A stretch of 64,000 bases of DNA from Vibrio atypicus (GCF_009811315.1 NZ_BLID01000004.1:310001-374000), one strand, 5' to 3'; shown: positions 33,139-43,692, counted from the stretch's first letter. The notes: generated by a model not told the origin, from the sequence alone. Numbers and translations are program-made.

Positions 33139-36100
33139 TGTTATTTATCGGCAAAGAAAGAAAACTCAAAACAGTACTGCTAAGTGGTTTTGGTCTGGTC
33201 ATTATTCTGCTGGTACTTACTTGCGGATTGGCTTGGTATTTCTTAAGCGGTGCCAAAACCATTGCTACTGGTGTTGAAGAGGATGACGTGCCGAGTGCAT
33301 TTCTCTACCTGGATATGGGTAAAAACGTCAGCATTATGCAGACCAATGTGCTCGAATACCTGTCAGGAGAGACGGAGGGTATTCAGGAAGACTTCCGTGA
33401 GGCCTATAAAAACTTCGGTATCGCTCTAGACAGGGTCACTCGGTTGGAAGTAGGCAGCATAGAAAGTCTGGAGCGCCTTTCTACCATTCGTGCACTGGTC
33501 GACGAATACTTCAGTGAGGTCAATCGATCTGTCTTCCAGAGTTACGACCCATTGGCAGAGATATGGGCTTTGAAAGCCGTCGATGACCTGGAAGATAATC
33601 AAGGCGCGGAGCTTGAAGTCCTGCTCGATCAATTGACAGAAAATGATTACCGGGAGGCATTGGAGTCCACTACGCTGGAACAGGCTATCGGTGATGATAT
33701 TCCGGGCCTGCGCTACTACCTAGAACTGCTTGACCAGTCTGGTGATATGCTCTCCTCATTAGCTGAATATGTTGGTGGCGAAATCGACGAAAAAGATGCG
33801 TACGACGACTATGCGGATGAGTTTCTCATTTATTTTAATTTGCTAACCACACTGGAAATAGAAGAAGGCGATAAAGAGAATCTAGACAAAATTAGGAAGC
33901 TGTTTGATGACCTTGAAGATACGTCTGACGTAATTTTCAAACGTTATGATCCCCAGACCAAAAAAGATGCGATTGCCACTACCGATCAGTTGGAGCGGAC
34001 GATTTATGCAGAGGTGGACCATTTGCTGACAACCGCAGCCAATGAGGAACAAACTGATGCCAAAACTGCGCTGGCTAAACTGGTGAACAGTATGGACAGT
34101 ACAGTCGCAGTGCTGATCGGAGTGACCTTATTTTCACTTGTTTTGGGCTTTTTGATTGCCTTCGGTGTTAGTAATATGATTGGCTCCGCCCTAATACAGG
34201 TTCTCAGAATCACAGAATCACTGTCTCATAATGATATTACTGAGGCACGAAATTTACTCAAAGTAGATATCGATCCAACACTTAAAAAGCTGTCTGATCC
34301 TGATTCTAAAATAGCGGGTGGACTCAGTTATTTTTCTGAATTTGAAGAAGTACGCAACAGCCTGACGAAAGCGGTGGACGATCTTGAAAGAGCAAACATA
34401 AGCAACGCCCAGCAAGACTGGCTCAAATCTGGAATATCGGAGTTGAGTAAGAAACTCAGTGGCGAATTACCGCTTGCCCAGATGGCTAAAAACACTGTCG
34501 ATTTCATTTGTGAATATCTAGGCGCCTCAGTTGGCTTTGTTTACCGCACTCACACTGCCGAAGGGACAGAAGCAAGTCAGGAGTTGCACCTGATGTCTCA
34601 CTATGGCGCACTTGTAGAACACGGAGAAAATGGACGTGGAATGGTGTTCTACCCTGGCGAGGGATTGGTAGGCCAAGCGATGAGCCAGAAGAAAATAATT
34701 GAACGGAATCTAGAACTTAATGAGCGATTACCCATTGCCCAATCGGCGGCTTCGCATACTACCCCCGCCTACATAGTCGTTGCTCCCTTGCTTTATGAAG
34801 GCAATGTGGAAGGGGTGATAGAGATTGGACATAACCAGCCGATGACGCGAGGACAACTTGAGTTTATTGAACAAGTAATTCCCAGTATTGGTATTGCTAT
34901 GAGAGTTTCTACCTCGCGTGACACTATGACCAACTTGTTACGCCAGAGTCAGTTGCAAGCTTCTCAGCTAGAACAGCAACAAGGAATGTTAGGCGAGTCA
35001 AATGAGCAGCTCAAGCAAAAAGCAGCCGAGCTAGAAGATAAGCAAGCCACGTTACGTAACCAAAATCTCAGTTTGCAAAAGGTACGTCAGGACCTTGAAC
35101 GCCAGGCCAGGGAGCTGGAGCAGTCCAGCAAATACAAATCAGAATTCTTAGCCAATATGTCGCATGAGCTACGCAGTCCTCTTAACAGCCTATTGATTCT
35201 TGCCAACCTGCTAAAAGAGAACAAAGAGCAAAACCTGACTGATAAACAAATTGAGTACGCGACAGTAATCCACCGCTCCGGAAGCGATCTTCTTTCGATA
35301 ATCAATGACGTCCTTGACCTGTCAAAAATTGAGGCGGGTAAGTTTGATGTCATCATCGAAAATATGAACTTGGACAGCTTCCTGACCAATCTTTACCAAC
35401 GCTATATCGAAGTAGCCAACATGCAGGGCTTGGCCTTCACTACACGTAATGACAGCGGCCTGACAACGATTAAGACCGATCCGAAGCGATTCCAGCAAGT
35501 GATCATTAACCTACTGTCAAATGCCTTTAAATTTACCGAAAAAGGCGAAGTGCAACTGGTCATAGAACGCATTAACAAAGGCATAAAAGACTCTGATGGT
35601 AAGGAAGTCCACCAGGACATGCTGTGCGTCAAAGTTGCTGATAGCGGAATTGGCATAGATAGTGACAAGCTGAATGCGGTGTTCAATGCCTTTGCCCAAG
35701 GGGACGGAAATACCAACCGTAAATACGGAGGCACCGGGCTGGGATTGTCCATTTCTAGGCAGTTGATTGAATTGCTCGGTGGGTATATTACTGTGACCAG
35801 TAAGGTTGGCGTTGGTACAACCATGTACACCTACTTGCCGCTAGAACTCATCGGCCCCGAATTAGGCCACGACTCATCTTCAGATATCTTTACGGCGCAA
35901 AGGGATGTTCCCGCTGCCGCCAATACTAATGAAGCTTCCAATTCCTTAGGCTTGACTGAGCTGCAAAAAGCCCATATCCCAGCAGAATTTGCTCTGCTTG
36001 ATGAGGAAGTATCTGCGGCCGCCTCTGAGTTTGAGAATTCTAGTGTAGACATTAGTGACACAGATCAGCTTGCGGAACGCCGTCTTTTGATTATCGAGAG

Positions 36101-37292
36101 TAATCCTGAGCTTCATGCTCAATTGAAAAAACAGGGGGAGCAAACCGGCTTCAATGTTGTTACCGCTTTCGATGGTGGTAAAGGCCTTCAGTTTGCTGAG
36201 GAACTGCTCCCAACTGCGATTATCATGTCGGAAGATGCTGAGTGTGTAGACGGGACTCTGGTCTTGGAGAAGCTCAAGGCAAATATTAAAACACGACATA
36301 TTCCTGTATATGTACTGACCGAAGACTACAACAAGCTGCGCAACCCAGAACTGGTAAAAATGGGGGCTATCGGTTCTTCCTTCAAACCTATTGATGATGA
36401 AACCGCAAAACAGATAATGGAAGCATTTTCCTCACGCATCAAAAAGGCTGAGGCGCAAGTGTTGATCATTGCAGAAAAAACAGCGATGACGGCCTCTCTG
36501 TCGGAGTTCCTCACCGCGCCGGGATTAAAAATAGATACCTGCGAAAACACCGATTCGATGATAAAGATGGCTCAAGACACAACCTATGACTGCATAGTAT
36601 TAAACATCAGCCAGGCAACCGATATTTCGTTTATTCAGCAGGTTATCGACGGGTTGAGTGACAGTTTAACGACACCTTTGATCATTCACAGTAATGAGCC
36701 TCTGACCAAACCACTACAGGCAATGGTTGACCAGGTGGCGGAGCAGCACCCAGTTTCGCCAGTTATGAGCCGCAGTGCCCTTCTTATTGAAACCAGCCTT
36801 TTCCTGCATCAGATCAGTAGGCAATTGCCAGAAGAACAGCTCCGTATTCTGTTTGATCAACTTAATTCCAATGATGTACTGAACAATAAAAATCTGCTGG
36901 TAGTTGACGACCAGATCAGCAATATTTTTGCCCTGACATCCGTTCTTGAGGAGCACGGTATCCACTGTACGATAGCTAATAACGGTAAAGAAGGGCTGTC
37001 ACTTCTGGAAGGCGGAGACAAGGTCGATTTGGTGCTGATGGATATTATGATGCCGGAAATGGATGGCTATGAAACCATGCAGCATATTCGCAACATGAGC
37101 GGATTTGAGCATTTGCCTATTATTGCTCTGACGGCCAAGTCAATGCCAGAGGATCGTGAAAAATGTATCCGGGCCGGAGCCAATGATTACCTGACTAAAC
37201 CCTTAGATCCAGATAAATTACTTAAACTGCTTAATATCTGGCTGGTCCATTCACCAAATGGAGTATATGGCGCAGATACAACAAAGCCTTGA
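33138..37292 (+). CDS. Hybrid sensor histidine kinase with GAF, two pseudoreceivers and one true receiver
   Basis: A 1384-residue membrane kinase. TM1 (about 12-34) and TM2 (about 322-344) enclose a large, acidic, mostly helical periplasmic domain. A linker, a GAF domain (about 447-588), a Gln-rich coiled coil and HisKA with H676 (NMSHELRSPLN) follow. The ATPase domain has LLSNAFKFTEKG, DSGIGI and YGGTGLGLSIS. Three receiver-like domains end the protein. The first has S1031 and the second N1156 at the phospho-acceptor position. Only the last (LLVVDDQ, D1302 in LMDIMMPEMDG, KPLD) is complete. There is no HPt domain. It is translationally coupled to the upstream c-di-GMP gene and should control c-di-GMP output. 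Confidence 0.93.
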   Translation: MLFIGKERKLKTVLLSGFGLVIILLVLTCGLAWYFLSGAKTIATGVEEDDVPSAFLYLDMGKNVSIMQTNVLEYLSGETEGIQEDFREAYKNFGIALDRVTRLEVGSIESLERLSTIRALVDEYFSEVNRSVFQSYDPLAEIWALKAVDDLEDNQGAELEVLLDQLTENDYREALESTTLEQAIGDDIPGLRYYLELLDQSGDMLSSLAEYVGGEIDEKDAYDDYADEFLIYFNLLTTLEIEEGDKENLDKIRKLFDDLEDTSDVIFKRYDPQTKKDAIATTDQLERTIYAEVDHLLTTAANEEQTDAKTALAKLVNSMDSTVAVLIGVTLFSLVLGFLIAFGVSNMIGSALIQVLRITESLSHNDITEARNLLKVDIDPTLKKLSDPDSKIAGGLSYFSEFEEVRNSLTKAVDDLERANISNAQQDWLKSGISELSKKLSGELPLAQMAKNTVDFICEYLGASVGFVYRTHTAEGTEASQELHLMSHYGALVEHGENGRGMVFYPGEGLVGQAMSQKKIIERNLELNERLPIAQSAASHTTPAYIVVAPLLYEGNVEGVIEIGHNQPMTRGQLEFIEQVIPSIGIAMRVSTSRDTMTNLLRQSQLQASQLEQQQGMLGESNEQLKQKAAELEDKQATLRNQNLSLQKVRQDLERQARELEQSSKYKSEFLANMSHELRSPLNSLLILANLLKENKEQNLTDKQIEYATVIHRSGSDLLSIINDVLDLSKIEAGKFDVIIENMNLDSFLTNLYQRYIEVANMQGLAFTTRNDSGLTTIKTDPKRFQQVIINLLSNAFKFTEKGEVQLVIERINKGIKDSDGKEVHQDMLCVKVADSGIGIDSDKLNAVFNAFAQGDGNTNRKYGGTGLGLSISRQLIELLGGYITVTSKVGVGTTMYTYLPLELIGPELGHDSSSDIFTAQRDVPAAANTNEASNSLGLTELQKAHIPAEFALLDEEVSAAASEFENSSVDISDTDQLAERRLLIIESNPELHAQLKKQGEQTGFNVVTAFDGGKGLQFAEELLPTAIIMSEDAECVDGTLVLEKLKANIKTRHIPVYVLTEDYNKLRNPELVKMGAIGSSFKPIDDETAKQIMEAFSSRIKKAEAQVLIIAEKTAMTASLSEFLTAPGLKIDTCENTDSMIKMAQDTTYDCIVLNISQATDISFIQQVIDGLSDSLTTPLIIHSNEPLTKPLQAMVDQVAEQHPVSPVMSRSALLIETSLFLHQISRQLPEEQLRILFDQLNSNDVLNNKNLLVVDDQISNIFALTSVLEEHGIHCTIANNGKEGLSLLEGGDKVDLVLMDIMMPEMDGYETMQHIRNMSGFEHLPIIALTAKSMPEDREKCIRAGANDYLTKPLDPDKLLKLLNIWLVHSPNGVYGADTTKP

Positions 37293-37335
37293 CGCTCTCC
37301 ACAACGTGGAACCCATCAAGGCTTTTATTTATTTT
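37283..37335. terminator. Intrinsic terminator of the signalling operon
   Basis: Stem arms AAAGCCTTGA (containing the stop codon) and TCAAGGCTTT enclose a second small hairpin TCCAC/GTGGA. The right arm is followed by TTATTTATTTTA. It also lies behind the convergent gene guaA. Confidence 0.85.
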
Positions 37336-37367
37336 ACAATGAGTTAGATGTAGGAGTTAACCTAATC

Positions 37368-38921
37368 TTATTCCCACTCGATTGTCGCTGGTGGCTTACC
37401 AGAAATGTCGTAAACCACGCGAGAAATACCGTCTACTTCGTTGATAATACGGTTAGAAACCTTACCTAGGAAGTCGTATGGTAGGTGTGCCCAATGCGCT
37501 GTCATAAAGTCGATTGTTTCGACTGCACGTAGTGATACAACCCAATCGTACTTACGACCATCGCCCATAACACCAACAGAACGAACTGGTAGGAATACCG
37601 TGAACGCCTGCGATACTTTGTTGTAAAGGTCTGCTGCGTGAAGCTCTTCAATGAAGATAGCGTCTGCGCGGCGTAGTAAGTCACAGTACTCTTTCTTGAT
37701 TTCGCCAAGAACGCGAACACCTAGACCAGGACCTGGGAATGGGTGGCGGTAAAGCATGTTGTAAGGTAGACCAAGCTCTAGGCCGATCTTACGTACTTCA
37801 TCTTTAAATAGCTCACGTAGTGGCTCAACCAAGCCCATTTCCATATCGTCTGGCAGACCGCCAACGTTATGGTGAGATTTGATTACGTGCGCTTTACCTG
37901 TCTTAGATGCCGCTGATTCGATAACGTCTGGGTAGATTGTACCTTGAGCTAGCCATTTCGCATTTTCCAGCTTCTTAGACTCTTCATCGAATACATCAAC
38001 GAATACGTGACCGATAGTCTTACGCTTCTCTTCTGGATCAGACTTGCCTTCAAGTGCTGCTAGGAAGCGCTCTTCTGCGTCAACTTTGATGATGTTTAGG
38101 CCGAACTTGTCGCCAAACATATCCATTACTTGCTGACCTTCGTTCAAGCGAAGCAGGCCGTTATCAACGAATACACACGTTAGCTTGTCGCCGATTGCGC
38201 GGTGAACCAGCATCGCAACAACAGATGAGTCAACACCACCAGATAGACCTAGAATTACTTCGTCGTCACCGACTTGCTCTTTAATACGAGCAACGGCGTC
38301 TTCGATGATTGACTCAGATGTCCAAAGACGCTCACAGCCACATACGCCAAGAACAAAGTTCTCTAACATTTGTAAGCCATTTTTAGTGTGCGTTACTTCT
38401 GGGTGGAACTGAACACCGTAGTATTTCTTCTCTTCGTTTGCCATCGCAGCGTAAGGACATGTGTCTGTCTCGCCCGCTTTAACGAAGCCTTCTGGAATCT
38501 CGACAACTTTGTCGCCGTGGCTCATCCAAACGTCTTGAGAAGCTTCAAGATCTTTGAAGATTGATGAATCGCCTGAAACTTGTACCGCAGCGTAACCAAA
38601 CTCACGCTCATCAGAAGTTGAAACTTTACCACCTAGCTGCTCAGCCATAGTCTGCATGCCGTAACATACACCTAATAGAGGAACACCTGAGTCAAATACA
38701 TATTGAGGCGCACGTGGAGAGTTTTCTTCCGTTACGCTTTCTGGGCCACCAGATAGGATAATACCGTCTGGATTGAATTCACGAATATCCGCTTCTTCAA
38801 CATCCCAGCTCCAAAGTTCACAGTAAACGCCGATTTCACGTACGCGGCGTGCTACTAGTTGAGTGTACTGAGAACCGAAGTCCAAGATCAGAATACGTTG
38901 GTCATGAATATTTTTAGTCAT
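37368..38921 (-). CDS. guaA: GMP synthase (glutamine-hydrolysing)
   Basis: A 517-residue enzyme converting XMP to GMP with glutamine and ATP. The N-terminal class I amidotransferase has its nucleophile in [12 protein letters not shown] and the H/E pair in [11 protein letters not shown]. The ATP pyrophosphatase domain has the PP-loop [15 protein letters not shown]. The C-terminal dimerisation part includes [16 protein letters not shown] and ends PPATIEWE. It follows guaB with a 115-base gap containing a PurR-like box and a terminator-like hairpin, so its expression may be partly separate from guaB. Confidence 0.97.
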   Translation of the reverse strand: MTKNIHDQRILILDFGSQYTQLVARRVREIGVYCELWSWDVEEADIREFNPDGIILSGGPESVTEENSPRAPQYVFDSGVPLLGVCYGMQTMAEQLGGKVSTSDEREFGYAAVQVSGDSSIFKDLEASQDVWMSHGDKVVEIPEGFVKAGETDTCPYAAMANEEKKYYGVQFHPEVTHTKNGLQMLENFVLGVCGCERLWTSESIIEDAVARIKEQVGDDEVILGLSGGVDSSVVAMLVHRAIGDKLTCVFVDNGLLRLNEGQQVMDMFGDKFGLNIIKVDAEERFLAALEGKSDPEEKRKTIGHVFVDVFDEESKKLENAKWLAQGTIYPDVIESAASKTGKAHVIKSHHNVGGLPDDMEMGLVEPLRELFKDEVRKIGLELGLPYNMLYRHPFPGPGLGVRVLGEIKKEYCDLLRRADAIFIEELHAADLYNKVSQAFTVFLPVRSVGVMGDGRKYDWVVSLRAVETIDFMTAHWAHLPYDFLGKVSNRIINEVDGISRVVYDISGKPPATIEWE

Positions 38922-38949
38922 TTTGAGCAGTCTTATAAGCTAAGTGATT

Positions 38950-38976
38950 AAAACGGAGGCGAGTGTACTCGCCTCT
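38950..38976 (-). terminator. Terminator/attenuator-like hairpin between guaB and guaA
   Basis: A perfect 8-bp GC-rich stem GAGGCGAG/CTCGCCTC with a 4-base loop, followed on the minus strand by CGTTTTAATC. It lies 29 bases before guaA. Confidence 0.6.
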
Positions 38977-38996
38977 TCTTAATGCTTCAAGGAAAA

Positions 38997-39012
38997 AAGC
39001 AAACGTTTACGT
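38997..39012. promoter_or_regulatory. PurR-like operator between guaB and guaA
   Basis: AAGCAAACGTTTACGT matches the PurR consensus ACGCAAACGTTTGCGT at 14 of 16 positions, including the central CG and the AAACGTTT core. A -10-like TTTATA lies just upstream on the minus strand, which suggests a guaA promoter under purine control. Confidence 0.6.
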
Positions 39013-39036
39013 CAGGTGTATAAATCTCTAGCGAAA

Positions 39037-40500
39037 TTAACCTAGACGGTAGTTTGGTGCTTCCTTGGTGATTTGAACGTCGTGTACGTGAGACTCTTTC
39101 ATGCCTGCACCTGAGATACGTACAAATTCAGCTTTAGTACGCATATCTTCAATAGTTGCAGAGCCTGTTAGACCCATGCTTGAACGTAGACCACCCATTT
39201 GTTGGTGAACGATCTCTTTTAGGCGACCTTTGTACGCGATACGACCTTCGATACCTTCTGGTACTAGCTTGTCTGCTGCGTTGTCAGACTGGAAGTAACG
39301 GTCAGAAGAACCTTGAGACATAGCGCCAAGTGAGCCCATACCACGGTAAGCTTTGTAAGAACGACCGTTGTATAGGATTACTTCACCAGGTGCTTCTTCA
39401 GTACCCGCGAACATAGAGCCAACCATGACACATGATGCGCCCGCTACGATAGCTTTACAGATATCACCTGAGAAACGGATGCCGCCATCCGCGATAACTG
39501 GAATACCGTGCTGGTTTGCGACTTCTGCTGCATCAGCAATAGCTGTAACTTGAGGAACACCCACACCAGTTACGATACGAGTTGTACAGATAGAACCAGG
39601 GCCGATACCCACTTTAACTGCACTTACGCCAGCGTCGATAAGTGCTTTAGCGCCAGCACCTGTCGCTACGTTACCACCGATGATGTCTAGATCTGGGTAT
39701 GCTGCGCGAGTTTCGCGGATACGGTTTAGAACACCTTCAGAGTGACCGTGTGAAGAGTCGATAAGTAGAACGTCAACGCCCGCTTCAACAAGAGCAGCAA
39801 CACGCTCTTCGTTACCAGCGCCAGCGCCAACTGCAGCACCTACGCGTAAACGACCTTGTGCATCTTTACATGCATTAGGCTTACGCTCTGCTTTGTGGAA
39901 ATCTTTTGCGGTAATCATACCGGTTAGTTGGAACTCATCGTTCACTACCAGTACTTTCTCTACGCGCGCTTTGTGCATTTTCTCTTGAACTTCTTCACGA
40001 GTTGCACCTTCTTTCACTGCTGCTAGACGCTCTTTAGGTGTCATCACAACATCTACTTTCTTAGAAAGGTCAGTTACAAAGCGAACGTCACGGCCAGTGA
40101 TAATACCAACAAGTTCGTTAGTATCCGTTACCACTGGGAAACCTGCAAAACCATGCTTTTCTGTTAGGGCAACAACATCAGCAATCGTTGCATCAGGGCT
40201 TACTGTAACAGGGTGAGAAACCACGCCCGCTTCGTAAATCTTCACCTGGTGAACCATCTGCGCTTGCTGCTCAATAGACATGTTCTTGTGGATAAAGCCA
40301 ATGCCACCCTCTTGCGCTAGCGCAATCGCTAGACGAGCTTCAGTAACGGTGTCCATAGACGCCGAAATCATTGGGATGTTTAGGGTGATGTTCTTGGTCA
40401 ACTGAGTGCGAAGATCAGCTGTGTTTGGGAGAACGGTGGAGTGTGCTGGCACAAGTAGTACGTCATCGAATGTCAGCGCTTCTTTGGCAATTCTTAGCAT
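39037..40500 (-). CDS. guaB: Inosine-5'-monophosphate dehydrogenase
   Basis: A 487-residue enzyme oxidising IMP to XMP, the first committed step to GMP. The N-terminal barrel begins at [14 protein letters not shown]. Two CBS domains (about 95-205) are inserted, and the active-site loop [18 protein letters not shown] carries the catalytic cysteine. [13 protein letters not shown] and RGMGSLGAM form the phosphate site and flap. The frame extends 16 codons further upstream, but the ATG at 40500 gives the family N-terminus [11 protein letters not shown] and the length of E. coli GuaB. It is the first gene of guaBA and divergent from xseA. Confidence 0.97.
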   Translation of the reverse strand: MLRIAKEALTFDDVLLVPAHSTVLPNTADLRTQLTKNITLNIPMISASMDTVTEARLAIALAQEGGIGFIHKNMSIEQQAQMVHQVKIYEAGVVSHPVTVSPDATIADVVALTEKHGFAGFPVVTDTNELVGIITGRDVRFVTDLSKKVDVVMTPKERLAAVKEGATREEVQEKMHKARVEKVLVVNDEFQLTGMITAKDFHKAERKPNACKDAQGRLRVGAAVGAGAGNEERVAALVEAGVDVLLIDSSHGHSEGVLNRIRETRAAYPDLDIIGGNVATGAGAKALIDAGVSAVKVGIGPGSICTTRIVTGVGVPQVTAIADAAEVANQHGIPVIADGGIRFSGDICKAIVAGASCVMVGSMFAGTEEAPGEVILYNGRSYKAYRGMGSLGAMSQGSSDRYFQSDNAADKLVPEGIEGRIAYKGRLKEIVHQQMGGLRSSMGLTGSATIEDMRTKAEFVRISGAGMKESHVHDVQITKEAPNYRLG

Positions 40501-40615
40501 TTGCAATATCTCACAATTAGAGGAGTAAAAAGAACAATCCGGTCTCATCGTTTCGCATAATGAGGGCAGTAAGTTTTGCTAACTTAACTACATTTGGATT
40601 AGATATTGCGGACGG

Positions 40616-40644
40616 ATTATACGGCCTACGTAATCGCTTGACCA
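40616..40644 (-). promoter_or_regulatory. Predicted guaB promoter with GC-rich discriminator
   Basis: On the minus strand, -35 TGGTCA and a perfect -10 TATAAT are spaced by 17 bases and followed by the GC-rich stretch CCGTCCGC. A GC-rich discriminator is what stringently (ppGpp) controlled promoters such as E. coli guaB show. Confidence 0.6.
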
Positions 40645-40664
40645 CAAATTTTTTAATTTTTTTC

Positions 40665-40692
40665 TTGCATTTACCCCCTTGATATGTATTAT
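40665..40692 (+). promoter_or_regulatory. Predicted xseA promoter
   Basis: TTGCAT and TATTAT with a 16-base spacer lie 41 bases before the xseA start, divergent from the guaB promoter. Confidence 0.5.
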
Positions 40693-40732
40693 ATTGCCGC
40701 TAATTTCCATATTCACGTCCGCGAGATTAGCT

Positions 40733-42064
40733 GTGTCATCTCTGACCAATCAAAACATCTTCACTGTTTCTCGTCTCAATGCTGAAGTACGTCTGTTACT
40801 AGAAAATGAAATGGGTATTGTTTGGTTAGTCGGTGAGATCTCAAACTTCTCTGCTCCTGTTTCCGGCCACTGGTATTTAACGCTTAAAGACTCTCGCGCC
40901 CAGGTCAAATGTGCCATGTTCCGTGGCAATAATCGCCGTGTTACCTTCAAGCCGCAAAACGGCAATCAAGTTCTCGTTAAAGCTCGTTTATCACTGTATG
41001 AACCGCGTGGTGACTACCAGTTAATCATCGAGAGTATGCAGCCAGAAGGCGACGGTAGGTTGCAGCAGAAGTTTGATGAGTTAAAAATGAAGTTGGCAGG
41101 CGAAGGCTTATTTGCTCAAACCAATAAGCAACCATTGCCTGAATATCCGAAACGAGTTGGCGTGATCACCTCGAAAACTGGCGCAGCACTTTTCGATATT
41201 CTCGATGTACTGAAACGACGTGACCCTTCTCTACCCGTCGTGGTTTACCCGACTATGGTGCAGGGTGAAGAGGCTGCTATGCAAATTGCTCAAGCGATTG
41301 GCTGTGCTAACAGCCGCAATGAGTGTGATGTATTGATCGTCGGACGCGGTGGTGGTTCTTTAGAAGACCTTTGGTGTTTCAATAATGAAATCCTAGCGCG
41401 AACGATTGCAGCGAGCCAAATACCTATTATTAGTGCCGTTGGCCATGAAGTGGATGTGACAATTGCCGACTTTGTCGCGGATATGCGTGCCCCAACACCA
41501 TCAGCGGCTGCTGAACTGGTTAGTCGAGATAACAGCCACAAAGGCCAAGCACTAGTGACTCGCCAACAAAAACTCGCGAGCGCTCTACGCTACTATCTTA
41601 GCCAACAGCGTCAACGTACTACTGCACTACTCCACCGTCTTGAGAAACAGCACCCTAATCATCAGTTGCAGCGTCAAAGTCAACAACTTGATGATTTAGA
41701 AATGCGCCTTCAACGTTCAATGGAGCGCTACCTATCATTGCGCCAGCAAAAGGTTGAACGCCAGCAGCACAGACTTGAACTGAATTCGCCTGTAAAACGT
41801 TTGAGTATTCAGCAATCAAACTTGCAGCGCCTAGAGCAAAAACTGTTAGATGCGATGGATAGAAAACTACTCAATACACGTCATCAGCTTGCCTTAGCCG
41901 CAGAAAAACTAGATACAGTCAGTCCACTAGCTACATTGAAGCGTGGTTACTCCATTACCCAGAGCGATTCTGGCAAAGTGATCACCAAAGCATCTGAAAT
42001 GAAAACGGGCGACACCTTGGTCACCCGCTTATCTGATGGCGAAATTCGCTCTACTGTTAATTAA
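40733..42064 (+). CDS. xseA: Exodeoxyribonuclease VII large subunit
   Basis: A subunit of about 443 residues of the ssDNA exonuclease that works with XseB. The N-terminal OB fold is seen in [40 protein letters not shown] and CAMFRGN. The catalytic core has [28 protein letters not shown] and [30 protein letters not shown] long Gln-rich coiled coil follows, and the protein ends with ATLKRGYSI. The frame opens earlier (40679), but the GTG at 40733 yields the family-like N-terminus before IFTVSRLN. Its stop overlaps the zinc-ribbon gene tail to tail by 8 bases. Confidence 0.95.
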   Translation: MSSLTNQNIFTVSRLNAEVRLLLENEMGIVWLVGEISNFSAPVSGHWYLTLKDSRAQVKCAMFRGNNRRVTFKPQNGNQVLVKARLSLYEPRGDYQLIIESMQPEGDGRLQQKFDELKMKLAGEGLFAQTNKQPLPEYPKRVGVITSKTGAALFDILDVLKRRDPSLPVVVYPTMVQGEEAAMQIAQAIGCANSRNECDVLIVGRGGGSLEDLWCFNNEILARTIAASQIPIISAVGHEVDVTIADFVADMRAPTPSAAAELVSRDNSHKGQALVTRQQKLASALRYYLSQQRQRTTALLHRLEKQHPNHQLQRQSQQLDDLEMRLQRSMERYLSLRQQKVERQQHRLELNSPVKRLSIQQSNLQRLEQKLLDAMDRKLLNTRHQLALAAEKLDTVSPLATLKRGYSITQSDSGKVITKASEMKTGDTLVTRLSDGEIRSTVN

Positions 42065-42281
42065 TTTTTTGAAACTCAAATCTAACTCGTGATTTAGATT
42101 TGAGTTCATTGCAGCTGTTACAAAAGTAGCTAGCAGCGCCACACGCTTGTAGCTTTTCAAGTTCCGCATCACAATCAGGGCAAAATCCAACTTTCTTATA
42201 GCCTTCATCACACTGAGAGCAATGATAATGGCCTTGCCATTCAAGCTCTTGTTGGCATTCTGGGCAATGATTTTCGTTCAT
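42057..42281 (-). CDS. Small zinc-ribbon protein (YfgJ-like)
   Basis: A 74-residue protein with four CxxC pairs: CPEC, CSQC, CPDC and CNSC, plus a lone Cys (QACG) and His residues between. These can form two zinc ribbons. E. coli has a similar zinc-ribbon protein, YfgJ, at the same place beside xseA. Its role is unknown. The frame starts further upstream (42314), but GAGG six bases before the ATG at 42281 sets that start. It follows the diguanylate cyclase gene by 44 bases on the same strand. Confidence 0.85.
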   Translation of the reverse strand: MNENHCPECQQELEWQGHYHCSQCDEGYKKVGFCPDCDAELEKLQACGAASYFCNSCNELKSKSRVRFEFQKIN

Positions 42282-42325
42282 AATAATCCTCACAATTTGC
42301 TCTATTGTGTCCAAACAGTCAGTGA

Positions 42326-43393
42326 CTAACTATGATCAAAATCAGGAGTAGATCGCTTGGTTAGACCTCTATGCTCGCGTTTCACCTGATACATACTAAC
42401 ATCGGCTTCTCTGATCAACTGTTTTAAGCTGTCATGATCAATATCTATACCACAGGCAGCGCCAAGACTGATAGAAACTTGAAACTCTTCAAGTAAACAA
42501 AAAATCTGCAATTTCTGTTTTACTTGATGATAAAACTCGATGAATTCTGATTCGGTTTCAAAACAACTAAACACAACAAACTCGTCGCCACCGTATCGAC
42601 CAATAGCAGAGCAGGAGTAAAATTGACGTTTTAGCCATTCGGCAACGTCTATCAAAACTTGATCACCAATCTCATGACCAAAACGATCGTTAATATATTT
42701 AAAGGCATCGATATCAGCAAAAAATGCCGCTACATAGCGCTTCTTACCACAATCCGTTCGGAAGCTATTCTCAACCTTTTGAATGAGAACACGACGGTTA
42801 TAGCAAAGCGTTAACGGATCACGGCTCGCGTGAAAGTGTAGCCGCTCCTCTAACAAGTATTTTTCGATAGCAATGGAGTATAGCGATGCCAACATTTGCA
42901 AGATTTCCATCTCATCAGGCTGTGGCTCCGAAGGAACACTACTGTATATAGCAAAAGTTCCTAATACTTTATTATCACGAGAAAGGATCGGTACAGACCA
43001 ACAAGCATGGAGATTAGCTTGTTGAGTTAGGGCTGTAAACGGTGCCCAATTTACGTGCTGGTTGATATTCCCGACAACAACTGGGACTTTGTGATAGGCG
43101 GCGGCACCACAAGATCCTATGGTACTTCCTACCCCTACCCCTTCAATCGCATCATTATAAAAATCAGGGAGATTCGGGGCATATTCAAGATGTAATGTTT
43201 GCATTTCAGAATCCAAGCGTAATATTGACGCTAGGCGCTGACCAAACAGGTGCTCTGAAAGCGTAACAATTTCGTGATTTAGCTTATCGCGCTCAAGTCC
43301 TAATGCTAACTTGCCTAATAAACCATTCACGGAACGATGCGCTTCTAATAGCCTCTCGTTATCCATATGGCGCTCTACTTTGACTTTACTCAT
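42326..43393 (-). CDS. GAF-GGDEF diguanylate cyclase
   Basis: A cytosolic protein of about 355 residues. The N-terminal GAF domain (about 25-175) has GSTIGSCGAAAYHKVPVVV and HACWSVPILSRDNKVLGTFAIY. The C-terminal GGDEF domain (about 195-350) has SRDPLTLCYNRR, DIDAFKYINDRFGHEIGDQVL and the intact active loop at G268 (RYGGDEF). The inhibitory RxxD site is not present upstream of the loop. It should make c-di-GMP in response to a small ligand of the GAF domain. The ATG at 43393 is used; another ATG at 43366 is possible. Confidence 0.92.
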   Translation of the reverse strand: MSKVKVERHMDNERLLEAHRSVNGLLGKLALGLERDKLNHEIVTLSEHLFGQRLASILRLDSEMQTLHLEYAPNLPDFYNDAIEGVGVGSTIGSCGAAAYHKVPVVVGNINQHVNWAPFTALTQQANLHACWSVPILSRDNKVLGTFAIYSSVPSEPQPDEMEILQMLASLYSIAIEKYLLEERLHFHASRDPLTLCYNRRVLIQKVENSFRTDCGKKRYVAAFFADIDAFKYINDRFGHEIGDQVLIDVAEWLKRQFYSCSAIGRYGGDEFVVFSCFETESEFIEFYHQVKQKLQIFCLLEEFQVSISLGAACGIDIDHDSLKQLIREADVSMYQVKREHRGLTKRSTPDFDHS

Positions 43394-43507
43394 TATTATA
43401 ATTTGCTGAGAACTGGTGCCCAAAAAAGCAACTTGGCGACAGTTCAGCCGCCTTTAGGATAGCATATACAACCTTTGTATTACTTTTAGCTTACGCACAC
43501 TTACAAA

Positions 43508-43522
43508 GATCATAGTATGATC
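43508..43522. promoter_or_regulatory. 15-bp perfect palindrome upstream of the diguanylate cyclase
   Basis: GATCATA-G-TATGATC stands in the 299-base gap between AlaX and the diguanylate cyclase gene, about 115 bases before the latter's start. It is a candidate operator. Confidence 0.4.
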
Positions 43523-43692
43523 GTGGGCGAATAACGATTTGATCAGCGATCTGCCTTCAAAAGAATATTTATATAACCACATACCGAAAGCATAAGTTAC
43601 ATATGCTGCATTTCAATTTAAAACAGCATACTAAACCAATAAAACACAAATAACGCAAGATATTAGAATTTAATAAAAAGATCGTATTTCTA

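Noticed and set aside
35402..35830. 142-codon minus-strand open frame inside the hybrid kinase
   Set aside because: Shadow of the ATPase domain; Ser/Pro-rich low-complexity product typical of antisense frames.
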